Source: Acidobacteriota bacterium (GTDB taxonomy: Bacteria > Acidobacteriota > Vicinamibacteria > Fen-336). Taken from it: a DNA stretch of 52,500 bases. Positions within the stretch are counted from its first letter, which is position 1. Each line of letters opens with the position of its first letter. Below, piece after piece: positions 37,567-47,472 of the stretch. The stretch covers positions 1-52,500 of the forward strand of contig WYBL01000019.1 of NCBI GenBank assembly GCA_011526565.1, read 5' to 3'. The translations under genes were made by a program, and so were the position numbers. The notes beneath the pieces were generated by a model. That model saw only the letters and a program-made list of their open reading frames with translations. It was not told the origin of the DNA and did not search any database.

Positions 37567-39050
37567 CGCGTGACGAGGTCGAACTGCTCCTGGTGCAGCA
37601 GCGGGTCGCCCTGGACCTTGACCTCGTGGCCGACGAGCGCCACCAGGTCGCGCAGGATCGCCGCCTCTTCGCCGTGCAGCGCTCGGGCGACGTCGGGGTT
37701 GACGCGCAGCAGCAGCGCCTCGCCCTTGAGGTCGGCCGCCAGCTTGCGCACCTCGTCGTAGATCTCGGCGCAGACGGTGGCGACGCTCTTGATCATGCCG
37801 CTGCCTGCGCAGTAGGGGCAGGGCTGGCACAACGTGCGCTGGAGCGACTGGCGGACCCGCTTGCGGGTCAGGATCACGAGGCCGAACTCGTTGACCGAGA
37901 GCACCTTCGACGGCGAGCGGTCGCGCCGCAGCTCCTGCTCGAGGACCGCCATCACCTTCTGCCGGCTCTTGCGTTCCTCCATGTCGATGAAGTCGAGCAC
38001 GATGATGCCGCCGAGGTCGCGCAGCCGGATCTGGCGCACGATCTCCTTGACCGCCTCCAGGTTGGTCTCGAGCACCGTGTCCTCGAGCTTCTTCTGGCCC
38101 ACGTAGCGGCCGGTGTTGACGTCGATCGCGACCAGCGCCTCGGTCTGGTCGATCACGATGTAGCCGCCCGACTCGAGCCACACCTTCTGGCGCAGCGCGC
38201 GTTCCAGTTCGGCGGCGACGCCGTGGTCCTCGAAGATCGAGGACGGCTTGCCGTGCAGCCGCACCCGCGGCCCGAGCTCGGGCTGGAGCTGGCTGACGAG
38301 GTCGAGCGTGCGCTTGTACTCGCGTTCGTCGTCGAGCCGGATCGAGGCCACCTCGTCGGAGAGCAGGTCGCGCAGCAGCCGCTGCACGAGCGACAGCTCG
38401 CGGTGCAGGAGCTGCGGGGCGCGGCCGCGCGAGCCGACGCCGCGGATCTCGTCCCAGGTCCGCGCCAGGTAGCGGGCGTCGCGCTCGAAGTCCTCGCGGC
38501 TGCGGCCCTGGCCGGCGGTACGCACGATGAAGCCGCCGCCGCCCAGCTCCTGGCGGATTTCCTTGACCATCGACTTCAGCCGCCGCCGCTCGTCGTCGTC
38601 GGTGATCTTGCGCGAGACGCCGACGTGCTCGACGGTCGGCATGTAGACGAGGTAGCGGGCCGGCATCGAGACGTGGGCGGTGATCCGCGCGCCCTTGGTG
38701 CCGAGCGGCTCCTTCAGCACCTGGACCAGCACTTCCTGGCCTTCCTTGACCAGGTCCTCGATCGAGTGGCCGCCGCGGGAAGCGCTCTTCTGCTCCTCGG
38801 GCGTCAGCAGGTTCTCGGGCAGCTCCTCGAGCACGTCGGCGACGTAGAGGAACGCGTCGCGCTCGAGCCCGCAGTCGACGAACGAACTCTGCATGCCCGG
38901 CAGCACCCGAGTGACGACGCCCTTGTAGATGTTGCCGACGATCCCGCGGTGGGCCTCACGCTCGAGGAAGAACTCGGAGACGACGCCGTCCTCGAGCAGG
39001 GCGACGCGGGTCTCCTGCGGCGTGCTGCTGACGATGAGGTCCTTGGTCAT
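37563..39050 (-). CDS. rng: Ribonuclease G (RNase E/G family)
   Basis: A 495-residue endonuclease. It begins MTKDLIVSSTPQETRVALLEDG, with an S1 RNA-binding domain at about residues 38-125 (GNIYKGVVTRVLPGMQSSFVDCG). The catalytic domain has the metal-binding aspartates in VAIDVNTGRYVG and IVLDFIDM, and the zinc-link CPYCAGSG holds the dimer together. There is no long C-terminal scaffold as in RNase E, so RNase G is the better name. It processes 16S rRNA 5' ends and mRNAs. It lies downstream of rodA, after 183 bases with hairpins. Confidence 0.93.
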   Translation of the reverse strand: MTKDLIVSSTPQETRVALLEDGVVSEFFLEREAHRGIVGNIYKGVVTRVLPGMQSSFVDCGLERDAFLYVADVLEELPENLLTPEEQKSASRGGHSIEDLVKEGQEVLVQVLKEPLGTKGARITAHVSMPARYLVYMPTVEHVGVSRKITDDDERRRLKSMVKEIRQELGGGGFIVRTAGQGRSREDFERDARYLARTWDEIRGVGSRGRAPQLLHRELSLVQRLLRDLLSDEVASIRLDDEREYKRTLDLVSQLQPELGPRVRLHGKPSSIFEDHGVAAELERALRQKVWLESGGYIVIDQTEALVAIDVNTGRYVGQKKLEDTVLETNLEAVKEIVRQIRLRDLGGIIVLDFIDMEERKSRQKVMAVLEQELRRDRSPSKVLSVNEFGLVILTRKRVRQSLQRTLCQPCPYCAGSGMIKSVATVCAEIYDEVRKLAADLKGEALLLRVNPDVARALHGEEAAILRDLVALVGHEVKVQGDPLLHQEQFDLVTR

Positions 39051-39095
39051 GGACGCAGATCCCTTTCGGGGGCCACGTTCCCGCCCGACCCGGAG

Positions 39096-39111
39096 CGCCG
39101 GTCGACCGGCG
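39096..39111. repeat. Perfect 16-base palindrome upstream of rng
   Basis: CGCCGGTCGACCGGCG is a perfect 16-base palindrome about 45 bases before the rng start, in the 183-base rodA-rng gap. It could be an operator or a leader hairpin; RNase E/G genes are often controlled through their leaders. Chance is possible at this GC content. Confidence 0.35.
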
Positions 39112-39184
39112 GGCTGCGGGACGTGGGGGGAGGGCCCCGCGGCGGCGGCCGGGAGCGGCCTGCGCGCGCGAGCGAGAAGTCGTG

Positions 39185-39207
39185 GCGGCGCCTTCAGGGG
39201 GCGCCGC
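39185..39207 (-). terminator. Hairpin after rodA
   Basis: GCGGCGCC and GGCGCCGC are perfect 8-base complements around a 7-base loop, 27 bases after the rodA stop on the minus strand. It may end or attenuate the mre-rodA transcript before rng. No T tract is present. Confidence 0.4.
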
Positions 39208-39233
39208 GGTGGCGAACGTCCGGGCGGTCTTCG

Positions 39234-40328
39234 TCAATTGGCGAAGCGGCGCATGCGGACGTTGAGGATGAGGCCGATTCCGAGCAACGAGGCCAGGACG
39301 GAAGACCCGCCGTAGGAGAGGAACGGCAACGGCAGTCCCTTCACCGGAACCAGGCCGGCCACCATCGCGACATTGTAGACGACCTGGAATGCGAGGGTGG
39401 CCGCGAGCCCGGCGGCGAGGTAGGCGCCGACCCGGTCGCGCGCGAGCTGCGCGGTTTCCAGGGCGCGCCAGAGCACGAACAGGTAGAGCGAGAGCACGAC
39501 CGCGACGCCGACGAAGCCCAGCTCCTCGGCCAGCACCGAGAAGATGAAGTCCGTCTGGCGCGCGGGCAGGTAGCCGAGCTGGACCTGGGAGCCGTTGCCG
39601 AAGCCCTTGCCGGTCAGGCCCCCGGAGCCGACCGCGATCTGCGACTGGATCGTCTGGTAGCCGGCGCCGCGGGGGTCGGTGCTCGGGTCGAGGAAGGTGT
39701 AGACGCGGCTCTTCTGGTAGTCGCGCAGCGCGAAGTTCCAGCCCAGCGCCCCGGCCAGCACGCCGACCAGGGCGAGCGTCAGCACAGCGCGCACCCGCAG
39801 CCCGGCCAGCAGCGCGACGGCGAGGAACAGCGGCACCAGGCAGAAGGCGGTGCCGAGGTCCGGCTGGGCGGCGATCAACAGCGACAGCAAGCCGACGGCC
39901 AGTCCCGACGGTACGACGTCGCCGAGCCCGAGTTCGTCCTTGCGGGACTCGGCGAACACCTTGGCCACGAACAGCGCGGCGGCCAGCTTGACGAACTCGG
40001 ACGGCTGCAGTTGGGCCCCGCCCAGCAGCAGCCAGCGCCGGGTGCCGGCGATGCGCGGCCCGAAGAACAGCACGTAGCTGAGCGCCAGCAGCGAAGCGGC
40101 GTAGAAGAACGGCGCGCGATCGGCCAGCCGCCGGTAGTCGAGGCTCGCGACGACGGCCATACCGACGAGGCCGAGGCCGATCGCGGTCAATTGCTTCAGG
40201 TACAGCTCGGCGTGGACCGTGGCCTTGGTGGCGCTCCAGATGGTGGCGATGCCGATGCCGCACAGCAGCGACACGGCCAGCAGCAGCGGCCCGTCCAGGT
40301 TCGCCAGCAGGCGGCGGTCGATCGCCAT
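39234..40328 (-). CDS. rodA: Peptidoglycan glycosyltransferase RodA
   Basis: A 364-residue SEDS-family membrane protein with about ten helices. IATIWSATKATVHAELYLKQL and FGPRIAGTRRWLLLGGAQLQPSEFVKLAAAL (the conserved Pro-Ser-Glu segment) are diagnostic, as is the C-terminal LPFLSYGGSSVLASLLGIGLILNV. It polymerises glycan strands for the elongating side wall with PBP2. The ATG at 40328 begins one base after the mrdA stop, so the two are coupled. Confidence 0.94.
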   Translation of the reverse strand: MAIDRRLLANLDGPLLLAVSLLCGIGIATIWSATKATVHAELYLKQLTAIGLGLVGMAVVASLDYRRLADRAPFFYAASLLALSYVLFFGPRIAGTRRWLLLGGAQLQPSEFVKLAAALFVAKVFAESRKDELGLGDVVPSGLAVGLLSLLIAAQPDLGTAFCLVPLFLAVALLAGLRVRAVLTLALVGVLAGALGWNFALRDYQKSRVYTFLDPSTDPRGAGYQTIQSQIAVGSGGLTGKGFGNGSQVQLGYLPARQTDFIFSVLAEELGFVGVAVVLSLYLFVLWRALETAQLARDRVGAYLAAGLAATLAFQVVYNVAMVAGLVPVKGLPLPFLSYGGSSVLASLLGIGLILNVRMRRFAN

Positions 40329-40329
40329 C

Positions 40330-42156
40330 TCAGGGCGCCTCGGCGGTCGCCGTCGCCGGCACGGCCGGCGGCGCGGGGGGGGCGGCCACGCGGAAGAAGT
40401 GGGCCAGGATCTCGCGCGCGACCGGGGCCGCCCCTTCGGCACCGGAACCGCTGTTCTCCACCAGCACGGCCAGCGCGATCCGCGGCCGCTCGCGCGGGGC
40501 GAACGCGATGAACCAGCCGTGAGGCCGGATCAGCTCGTTCTCGGCGCCGTCGCGCTGGAGCCGGGCCCGGTTGACGACCTGGGCGGACCCGGTCTTGCCG
40601 CAGACCTCGACGCCGGGCACGCGCGCGCGCCAGCCGGTGCCGCCGGGGCCGACCACGTCGCACATGCCCGCGCGGACCGCTTCGAGGTGCTCGGGGGCGA
40701 AGCCCAGGTCCTGGGCGGCCGGCCACTCGACCGGGCGGCCCGCAATCGCCTTGACGAGGTGCGGCTGGACCAGCTTGCCGACGGCCAGCGCTGCCGTGGC
40801 CCGCGCCATCTGCATCGGGGTCACGTTGAGCTGGCCCTGGCCGATCGCCACCGACACGGTCTCTCCGGCGTACCACGGGGTCCGGAACACCCGCTGCTTC
40901 CACTCCGGGCTCGGCACCAGGCCCGCCGCCTCGGCCGGCAGGTCGATGCCGGTCGCGCTGCCCAGCCCGAAGCGCCGCGACCAGCGCGCGATGCGCTCGA
41001 TCTCGAGCCGCACGCCGGTCTGGTAGAAGAACACGTTGCACGACACCGCGAGCGCTCGCCGCAGGTCGATGCTGCCGTGGCCCTCGGGGCGGTTGCAGCG
41101 GAACACGGTGTTGTAGATCGACAGGTAGCCCGGGCAGTAGATGTTCGTCTGCGGCGTGATCACGCCTTCGGCGAGGGCCCCCATCGCCTCGATCGGCTTG
41201 AACGTGCTGCCCGGCGAGTACTGCCCCTGGATCACGCGGTTCATCAGCGGTCGCATCGGGTCGCCGATCAGCGCGCGCCAGGTGGCGGTGTCGACGCCGG
41301 TCGCGAACGCGTTGGGGTCGTAGGAAGGCAGCGAGCCCAGCGCCAGGATCTCGCCCGTCTCCGGGTCGAGCGCCGCCGCACTGCCGCGCCGGCCGGCGAA
41401 CGCTCGCTCCAGCGCCGCCTGCAGCGAGGCGTCGAGGGTCAAGGTCAGCGGCGGCCCGTCCACCGGCGGCGTGCGCTCCGCTTCCGCGACCTCCGCGCCG
41501 CGGCTGTTGACCACGACCCGCCGCACGCCGTCGCGGCCCATCAGCTCCGCGTTGTAGCGCGCCTCCAGGCCGGCCTGGCCGATGAAGGTGCCGGGCGCGA
41601 CCATCGCGAACGCCTCCTGCTCGAGCTGGCGCTCGCTGACCTCGCCGACCCGGCCCAGCGCGTGGGCGGCGGCGCTGCGCATCGGGTAGGCGCGTAGCGG
41701 CACCACCTCGACGCCGGTCTCCGGCAGCTCCAGCCGCCGCGCCTCCAGGGCCGCCACGTCCGCGAACGAGGCGTCCGCGCGAATCACGGCCGGCCGGAAG
41801 CGCGCGGGCCGCGTCGCGAGGCGCTCGCGCACGGCCGCCTCGTCGAGCTGGAGCGCCTCGGCCAGCCGCGCGACCGTGACGTCGAGGTCCTCGGCGTGTT
41901 CGGGGGTCAGCAGGATGTTGAACGAGGCCCGGTTCTCGACCAGCAGGTTGCCGCCGCGGTCCAGCAGCAGGCCGCGCGGCGCGACCAGCGGGACGTTGCG
42001 GATCCGGTTCGACTCGGCCAGCTCGAGGAAGTAGCGGTTCTTGAGGACCTGAAGGTGCCAGAACGCCGCCAGCAACGCGAGCATCAATCCGAGCACCAGC
42101 CGCTGGGCGACGACCAGCCGGTCCTGGACCGCGCGCAGGTCCTCGTAAATCCTCAT
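40330..42156 (-). CDS. mrdA: Penicillin-binding protein 2 (elongation transpeptidase)
   Basis: A 608-residue class B PBP. The N-terminal membrane anchor is at residues 16-38, followed by a pedestal domain. The transpeptidase has all three motifs: SxxK as STFK (Ser317), SxN as SCN in LAVSCNVFFY, and KTG in CGKTGSAQVV. It crosslinks side-wall peptidoglycan and works with RodA and MreBCD. The start overlaps the mreD stop (ATGA). The C-terminal tail is Pro/Ala-rich. Confidence 0.94.
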   Translation of the reverse strand: MRIYEDLRAVQDRLVVAQRLVLGLMLALLAAFWHLQVLKNRYFLELAESNRIRNVPLVAPRGLLLDRGGNLLVENRASFNILLTPEHAEDLDVTVARLAEALQLDEAAVRERLATRPARFRPAVIRADASFADVAALEARRLELPETGVEVVPLRAYPMRSAAAHALGRVGEVSERQLEQEAFAMVAPGTFIGQAGLEARYNAELMGRDGVRRVVVNSRGAEVAEAERTPPVDGPPLTLTLDASLQAALERAFAGRRGSAAALDPETGEILALGSLPSYDPNAFATGVDTATWRALIGDPMRPLMNRVIQGQYSPGSTFKPIEAMGALAEGVITPQTNIYCPGYLSIYNTVFRCNRPEGHGSIDLRRALAVSCNVFFYQTGVRLEIERIARWSRRFGLGSATGIDLPAEAAGLVPSPEWKQRVFRTPWYAGETVSVAIGQGQLNVTPMQMARATAALAVGKLVQPHLVKAIAGRPVEWPAAQDLGFAPEHLEAVRAGMCDVVGPGGTGWRARVPGVEVCGKTGSAQVVNRARLQRDGAENELIRPHGWFIAFAPRERPRIALAVLVENSGSGAEGAAPVAREILAHFFRVAAPPAPPAVPATATAEAP

Positions 42157-42641
42157 CGCGCGCGCTCCGCCCGCAGCCGGGCCTCGAGCGGCCCGTAGAG
42201 CGCGGCGCCGAGCAAGGCGTTGAGCAGCGCGCGCCCGGCGAGCGGCAGCGCCGGCAGCGTCGGCACCCCGACGTCGAACGAGGCGGCCAGCCACTCCAGG
42301 CCGCGGGCGTCGAGCACGGTGGCGGCCCCCAGCACGGCCAGCCGTGAGCCCGGTCCGAGCAGCAGCAGCCGCGCCGCCGCGAAACCGACGACGAAGCCGA
42401 CCAGCATCCGCGACAGCCCGGCCAGCCCGAGCACCGTGCCTCCGAAGTGGGCGTCGAGGACCCAGCCGGCGGCGGCGCCGACCACCATGCCCCACACCTC
42501 GCCACGGGCGAGGGCGATCACGACCGCGACCACCAGCAACGGGTCGACCAGGCGCGCCGCCGCGGGCCCGACCAGGCTCAGGCCCGACTGGACCACGAAG
42601 GCGCCCAGCACGGCGAACGCCGCGACCAGCGGTGGACTCAC
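42153..42641 (-). CDS. mreD: Rod shape-determining protein MreD
   Basis: A 162-residue hydrophobic protein with about five membrane helices: LVAAFAVLGAFVVQSGL, DPLLVVAVVIALARGEVWGMVVGAAAGWVLDAHFGG, SRMLVGFVVGFAAARLLL. The GxxxGWxxD pattern in the middle is typical of MreD. It bridges MreC and the RodA-PBP2 pair. Its GTG overlaps the mreC stop (GTGA) and its stop overlaps mrdA. A longer reading into mreC is a shadow. Confidence 0.88.
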   Translation of the reverse strand: MSPPLVAAFAVLGAFVVQSGLSLVGPAAARLVDPLLVVAVVIALARGEVWGMVVGAAAGWVLDAHFGGTVLGLAGLSRMLVGFVVGFAAARLLLLGPGSRLAVLGAATVLDARGLEWLAASFDVGVPTLPALPLAGRALLNALLGAALYGPLEARLRAERAR

Positions 42642-43504
42642 CGCACGCCTTCGTCGAAGACCGGCGGCGCCGGCCGCTCGCCGGTCGCGATCAGCACCTC
42701 TTCCAGGCTCTCGAAACGCGCCGCCGGCGCCATCGCGACTTCCTTGAACAGCCCGGATCCAGGCCCGACGGCGGTGACCCGGCCGATCACCAGCCCGCGC
42801 GGGAAGATGCGGTCGAGGCCCGAGGTGACGACCACGTCGCCCACCACGACGTCGGCCAACGCCGGCACGTACTTGAGCCGAAGGTCGGCGCGACCGGCCT
42901 CGGCGGAACGCACCAGCCCGGACGCGACGCCCGCCACGCGCGAGCGCTCGATCAGCGCGCCGATGCCGGCGTTGACGTCGAGCACGACCTGGACCCGCGC
43001 GGCGCGGGGACCCACGTCGGTGACCCGGCCGACCACCCCGGTCGAGCTCAACACGGGGGCGTTGAGGCGAATGCCGTCGCGCGAGCCGCGGTCGACCGTC
43101 AGCGTGCTGAACCAGGGCGTGCCGTCGCGCGAGACGACGTGGGCGGACACCGTCTCGAGCGGCAACGCCTCGCGCAGCGCCAGCAGCGCCTGCAGCCGCT
43201 CGGCCTCGCGCACGGTGTCCTGCTTGTGCTGCAGCAGCAGCTCGAGGTGGGCCACCTGCTCGCGCAACCGCGCGTTCTCGGCGCGCACGCCGCGCAGGTC
43301 GACGTAGCCGTGCCACGCGTCGGAGACCCCGCGCACGACCGCGGCGGTGCCCGACGACAGCGGCGTCAGCGCCGCCAGCAGCACGCGGTCGAACAGCGTC
43401 CCGCCGCCTCCCGCCTCGACCTGGCGGCTGATCGCGACCAGGTGGCCGAGCACCAGCACGGCCAGCAGCGCCAGCGAGCGTCGGGTGTCGACCACCTTGA
43501 TCAT
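42638..43504 (-). CDS. mreC: Rod shape-determining protein MreC
   Basis: A 288-residue bitopic protein with a membrane helix at residues 9-25 and a coiled-coil segment around 73-108 (LRGVRAENARLREQVAHLELLLQ). The periplasmic beta domain includes VDRGSRDGIRLNAPVLSSTGVVGRV and VVTSGLDRIFPRGLVIGRV, both strong MreC marks. It activates PBP2-RodA. The ATG lies 22 bases after mreB. Confidence 0.93.
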   Translation of the reverse strand: MIKVVDTRRSLALLAVLVLGHLVAISRQVEAGGGGTLFDRVLLAALTPLSSGTAAVVRGVSDAWHGYVDLRGVRAENARLREQVAHLELLLQHKQDTVREAERLQALLALREALPLETVSAHVVSRDGTPWFSTLTVDRGSRDGIRLNAPVLSSTGVVGRVTDVGPRAARVQVVLDVNAGIGALIERSRVAGVASGLVRSAEAGRADLRLKYVPALADVVVGDVVVTSGLDRIFPRGLVIGRVTAVGPGSGLFKEVAMAPAARFESLEEVLIATGERPAPPVFDEGVR

Positions 43505-43526
43505 GAGGAGCCGGTGCCGGCCACGC

Positions 43527-44603
<1,077 letters not shown>

Positions 44604-45968
44604 CTAGCGGGCCACCTGGACGCCGTTCTTGTTGGCTTCCTTGACCCGGTACATCGCCTGGTCCGCCTTCTGGACCAGGCCCTCGGGCGTCTGGGCGTGG
44701 TCCGGGAAGCAGGCGATGCCGAAAGAAGCGGAGATGTGGACCGAGAGGCCCTGCTCGGCCAGGAAGTCGTGGGCCTCGATCGCCTTGCGGATCCTCTCGG
44801 CGATCACCAGCGCGCCCGACGACGGCGTCTCCGGCAGCACCACGACGAACTCGTCGCCGCCGTAGCGCGCCAGCGTGTCCGACTCGCGCACCGTGTCGGT
44901 CAGGATGCGGCCGACCTCGGTCAGCGTCGCCGAGCCGGCCAGGTGGCCGTGGAGGTCGTTGACCGCCTTGAAGCCGTCGAGGTCGAGGAACACCAGCGAC
45001 AGCGGGATGCCGTGGCGCCGGCATCGGGTCAGCTCGCGCTCGAGGTACAGCGTCAGGTAACGGGAGTTGAACAGCCGGGTCAGGTCGTCGGTGACGGTGA
45101 GCTGCTCGGCGCGCTGGAACAACTGCGCGTTCTCGATCGCGATCGCGCACGGCTCGACCAGCGTCATCAGCAGCTCGAGGTCGGCCTGGCTGAAGTCGCC
45201 GCCGCGCCTGTTGAGCACCTCGACCACGCCGATCGAGCGGCCGCGGGAGACGAGCGGCGCGCACAGGATCGAGCGGGTGTGGAACTGGGTCTGGTGGTCG
45301 AACTTGGAGGCGAAGCGCGGGTCGCGCTGCACGTCGTTGACGATCAGCGACTCGCCCGACTGCGCCACCCAGCCGGCGATGCCCTCGCCCATCTTGACCT
45401 TCAGCTTGGCGAGCGGCGAGCTCTTGTCGCCCAGCGCCAGCGCGAACGAGAGGTAGCTGCGGGTCTCGTCGACGAGCAGGATCGACCACGCCTCGCTGGG
45501 GATCAGGACCTGGATCTTGCCCATGATCACGTCGATCAGCTTGTCGGGCTCGAGGATCGAGTTGGCGGTCTTGACGATGTCGGTCAGGATCTGCAGCCGC
45601 TCGCGGGTGACGGCGAGGCCGAAGCTGCCGCCGCCGCGCGGCTGGCTGCGCGCCACCTGCAGCCGGGCCTTCAGCTCCCGCTGCAGGCCGGGACGGTCGC
45701 AGCAGACGTGGAAGTCGAAACCCAGGGCGGCCGAGCGCTGCAGCGCGGCGGCGCTGGTCGAGCGCGACAGGCTGCCCAGCGGGGCGCCACCGAGCTCCGC
45801 GCGCAGCTTGTCGAGGCGCTCGGCGGCGAGCCCCGGGCGCAGCTCGACGACGGCCCCCTGGCAGTTCTTCGGCGGAGCGCCGGCCTCGGCGTCGACGAAG
45901 CGCAGCCCGTCTCCGTCGCGCAGCGACCTGCGCAGCCGGGCGGACGCGAAGACCGCGATCCTGGCCAC
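44604..45968 (-). CDS. GAF-GGDEF diguanylate cyclase
   Basis: A 454-residue soluble protein. Residues 1-105 are an unrecognised N-terminal domain, perhaps a degenerate receiver. A GAF domain spans about 125-285 (AWSILLVDETRSYLSFALALG, GEGIAGWVAQSGESLIVNDVQRDPRF). The GGDEF domain runs from about 290 to the end, with RYGGDEF intact (GGDEF at 370-374) and the inhibitory RxxD site as RESD (361-364). It should make cyclic di-GMP and be product-inhibited. The GTG start is 4 bases after the fecR-like stop. Its place before mreB suggests that second-messenger output and envelope genes are co-expressed. Confidence 0.9.
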   Translation of the reverse strand: MARIAVFASARLRRSLRDGDGLRFVDAEAGAPPKNCQGAVVELRPGLAAERLDKLRAELGGAPLGSLSRSTSAAALQRSAALGFDFHVCCDRPGLQRELKARLQVARSQPRGGGSFGLAVTRERLQILTDIVKTANSILEPDKLIDVIMGKIQVLIPSEAWSILLVDETRSYLSFALALGDKSSPLAKLKVKMGEGIAGWVAQSGESLIVNDVQRDPRFASKFDHQTQFHTRSILCAPLVSRGRSIGVVEVLNRRGGDFSQADLELLMTLVEPCAIAIENAQLFQRAEQLTVTDDLTRLFNSRYLTLYLERELTRCRRHGIPLSLVFLDLDGFKAVNDLHGHLAGSATLTEVGRILTDTVRESDTLARYGGDEFVVVLPETPSSGALVIAERIRKAIEAHDFLAEQGLSVHISASFGIACFPDHAQTPEGLVQKADQAMYRVKEANKNGVQVAR

Positions 45969-45972
45969 CTTG

Positions 45973-47226
45973 CTACTTCACCTCGACGTTGCGCCGCACC
46001 TCGCGCACGCCCCCGGCGACGCCGGTGGCGCGCACGACGACGGGCTGGGCCCCGGGCTGGTCGGAGAGCGTCACGAACTCGTTGAACGAGCCGTCGTTCT
46101 GCACGTCCACGCGCTGGCCGTTGACGGTCACGGTGGCGCCGGGCTCGGTGCGGCCCTTGATCTGCAGGATCGAGCCGCGCACGTCCAGACCGTCGAGTGC
46201 GAGCGGCGGCGGCGGACCGCCGGCGGCGCTCGCGGAGCGCACAACCGAGAAGCGCCCGAAGTTGGAGAACGGCCCCTCGCTGCCCGCGCCGTCGACCGCC
46301 GACACCCGCCAGTAGTACTTGCCGGCCTCCAGCCCGCGCAGGTCGACGCTGGTCCCGCGCACGCCCCGCTGGTCGACCACCGGGCGATTGAAGAACGGGC
46401 TGTAGTCGAGCATCACGTTGTAGCCGGTGGCACCCGCCACCGCCTTCCACACGAGAGCCGTCGTCGAGCGCGCCGGGTCAGCGTAGGCGATCTCCGCCTG
46501 GTGCGGTGGCGCCAGCAGCTCCGGCGCAGCCGGGAGCGCGATCTTGGGCCCGGCCTTGCCGGCCTTGTCGACCTTCACCGCCTCGTTGTCGGCCAGCTCG
46601 ATCTTCTCGCCGCTCGACGTCTCCGCGCTGCCGCGGCCGCTGAACTGGCGCAGGTTCGCCTCGCCGGTCGACTCGTCGACGCGGATGCCGCCGGCAGCGG
46701 CTTCGCCCTGGGTCACGCGCAAGGTCGCCGTGGTGATCTCGGCCGAGCCGGCACCCGCGCCGCGGCGCTCGGCGGTCTTGAAGTTCACCTCGCCGGAGTT
46801 GATGTGCCAGGCGACCTTGCGGCGGCGGGTGGCCGGGTCCTCGAACGCTTCCTCGATCTTGATCAGGCTCTCCGGGCGCACGTGGACGACCGTGCCGTCG
46901 AAGAAGGTGACCTCGGCCGTGGTGCCGGCGCCGGTGCGCACCATGTCGCCCTTGTGCAGCACCATCGCGGCGTCGGCCGAGAGCCACTCGATCTTGCCGA
47001 ACGGTCGCACCTTCACGCTGCCTTCCAGCGCGGTGAAGCGAGCGGTGATCATCTGCTGGGTGTCGGCCGCGGGGGCGCTCGGAGGAGGCGTGGACGCATA
47101 GCGCCAGGCCAGGGCGCCACCGACCACCAGGACCACGATCCCGACGATCGCGTAGATCGTGCGGTACGACACCGTGGTCCACTCGCGGTCGTCGTCGATC
47201 GAATCCTTGGGGGTGCGTCCGCTCAT
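45973..47226 (-). CDS. Membrane-anchored FecR-domain protein
   Basis: A 417-residue protein with a cytoplasmic N-terminus, one membrane helix at about residues 23-42 and a large periplasmic part. The FecR-like domain includes LHKGDMVRTGAGTTAEVTFFDGTVVHVRPESLIKI. Later segments look like a fibronectin type III unit (ALVWKAVAGATGYNVMLDYS, LEAGKYYWRVSAVDGAG) and a last beta module (GRTEPGATVTVNGQRVDVQNDGSFNEFV). FecR domains occur in signalling and in surface-structure proteins; no partner sigma factor is seen. The ATG at 47226 has GAGG before it. It is the first gene after a good promoter and heads the GGDEF-mre block. Confidence 0.82.
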   Translation of the reverse strand: MSGRTPKDSIDDDREWTTVSYRTIYAIVGIVVLVVGGALAWRYASTPPPSAPAADTQQMITARFTALEGSVKVRPFGKIEWLSADAAMVLHKGDMVRTGAGTTAEVTFFDGTVVHVRPESLIKIEEAFEDPATRRRKVAWHINSGEVNFKTAERRGAGAGSAEITTATLRVTQGEAAAGGIRVDESTGEANLRQFSGRGSAETSSGEKIELADNEAVKVDKAGKAGPKIALPAAPELLAPPHQAEIAYADPARSTTALVWKAVAGATGYNVMLDYSPFFNRPVVDQRGVRGTSVDLRGLEAGKYYWRVSAVDGAGSEGPFSNFGRFSVVRSASAAGGPPPPLALDGLDVRGSILQIKGRTEPGATVTVNGQRVDVQNDGSFNEFVTLSDQPGAQPVVVRATGVAGGVREVRRNVEVK

Positions 47227-47329
47227 CGCTGCCTCTGCGGGCTCCGGCGCCGGCCCCCGGCGGACCCGGCCCGAAGTCGCCAAGTTCATACAAAAAAAGA
47301 GACTTAACCCGATTGGCCTGGGCCGAGAA

Positions 47330-47358
47330 AGTATAGGCCACGCCCTGCAGCCACGCAA
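47330..47358 (-). promoter_or_regulatory. Candidate promoter for the FecR-GGDEF-mre block
   Basis: On the minus strand TTGCGT (47358-47353) is followed after exactly 17 bases by TATACT (47335-47330), a five-of-six -10. The leader of about 100 bases to the fecR-like ATG contains a run of seven T on that strand. The other half of this 246-base divergent gap shows no equally clear promoter for ppiD. Confidence 0.55.
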
Positions 47359-47472
47359 TCACCGGCCCGCCCCGGTTGCGAGGGGGGCGCGATGGGTTTA
47401 ACGTACTCGTTTCGCGGGACTTGGAGCGGGCGCCCGCCTCGGGCGCGCCGCCTTGGAGATTGGTCGACAGCG

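Noticed and set aside
37593..40511. Long plus-strand open frame opposite rng and rodA
   Set aside because: Low-complexity shadow composition; the minus-strand reading gives clear RNase G and RodA.
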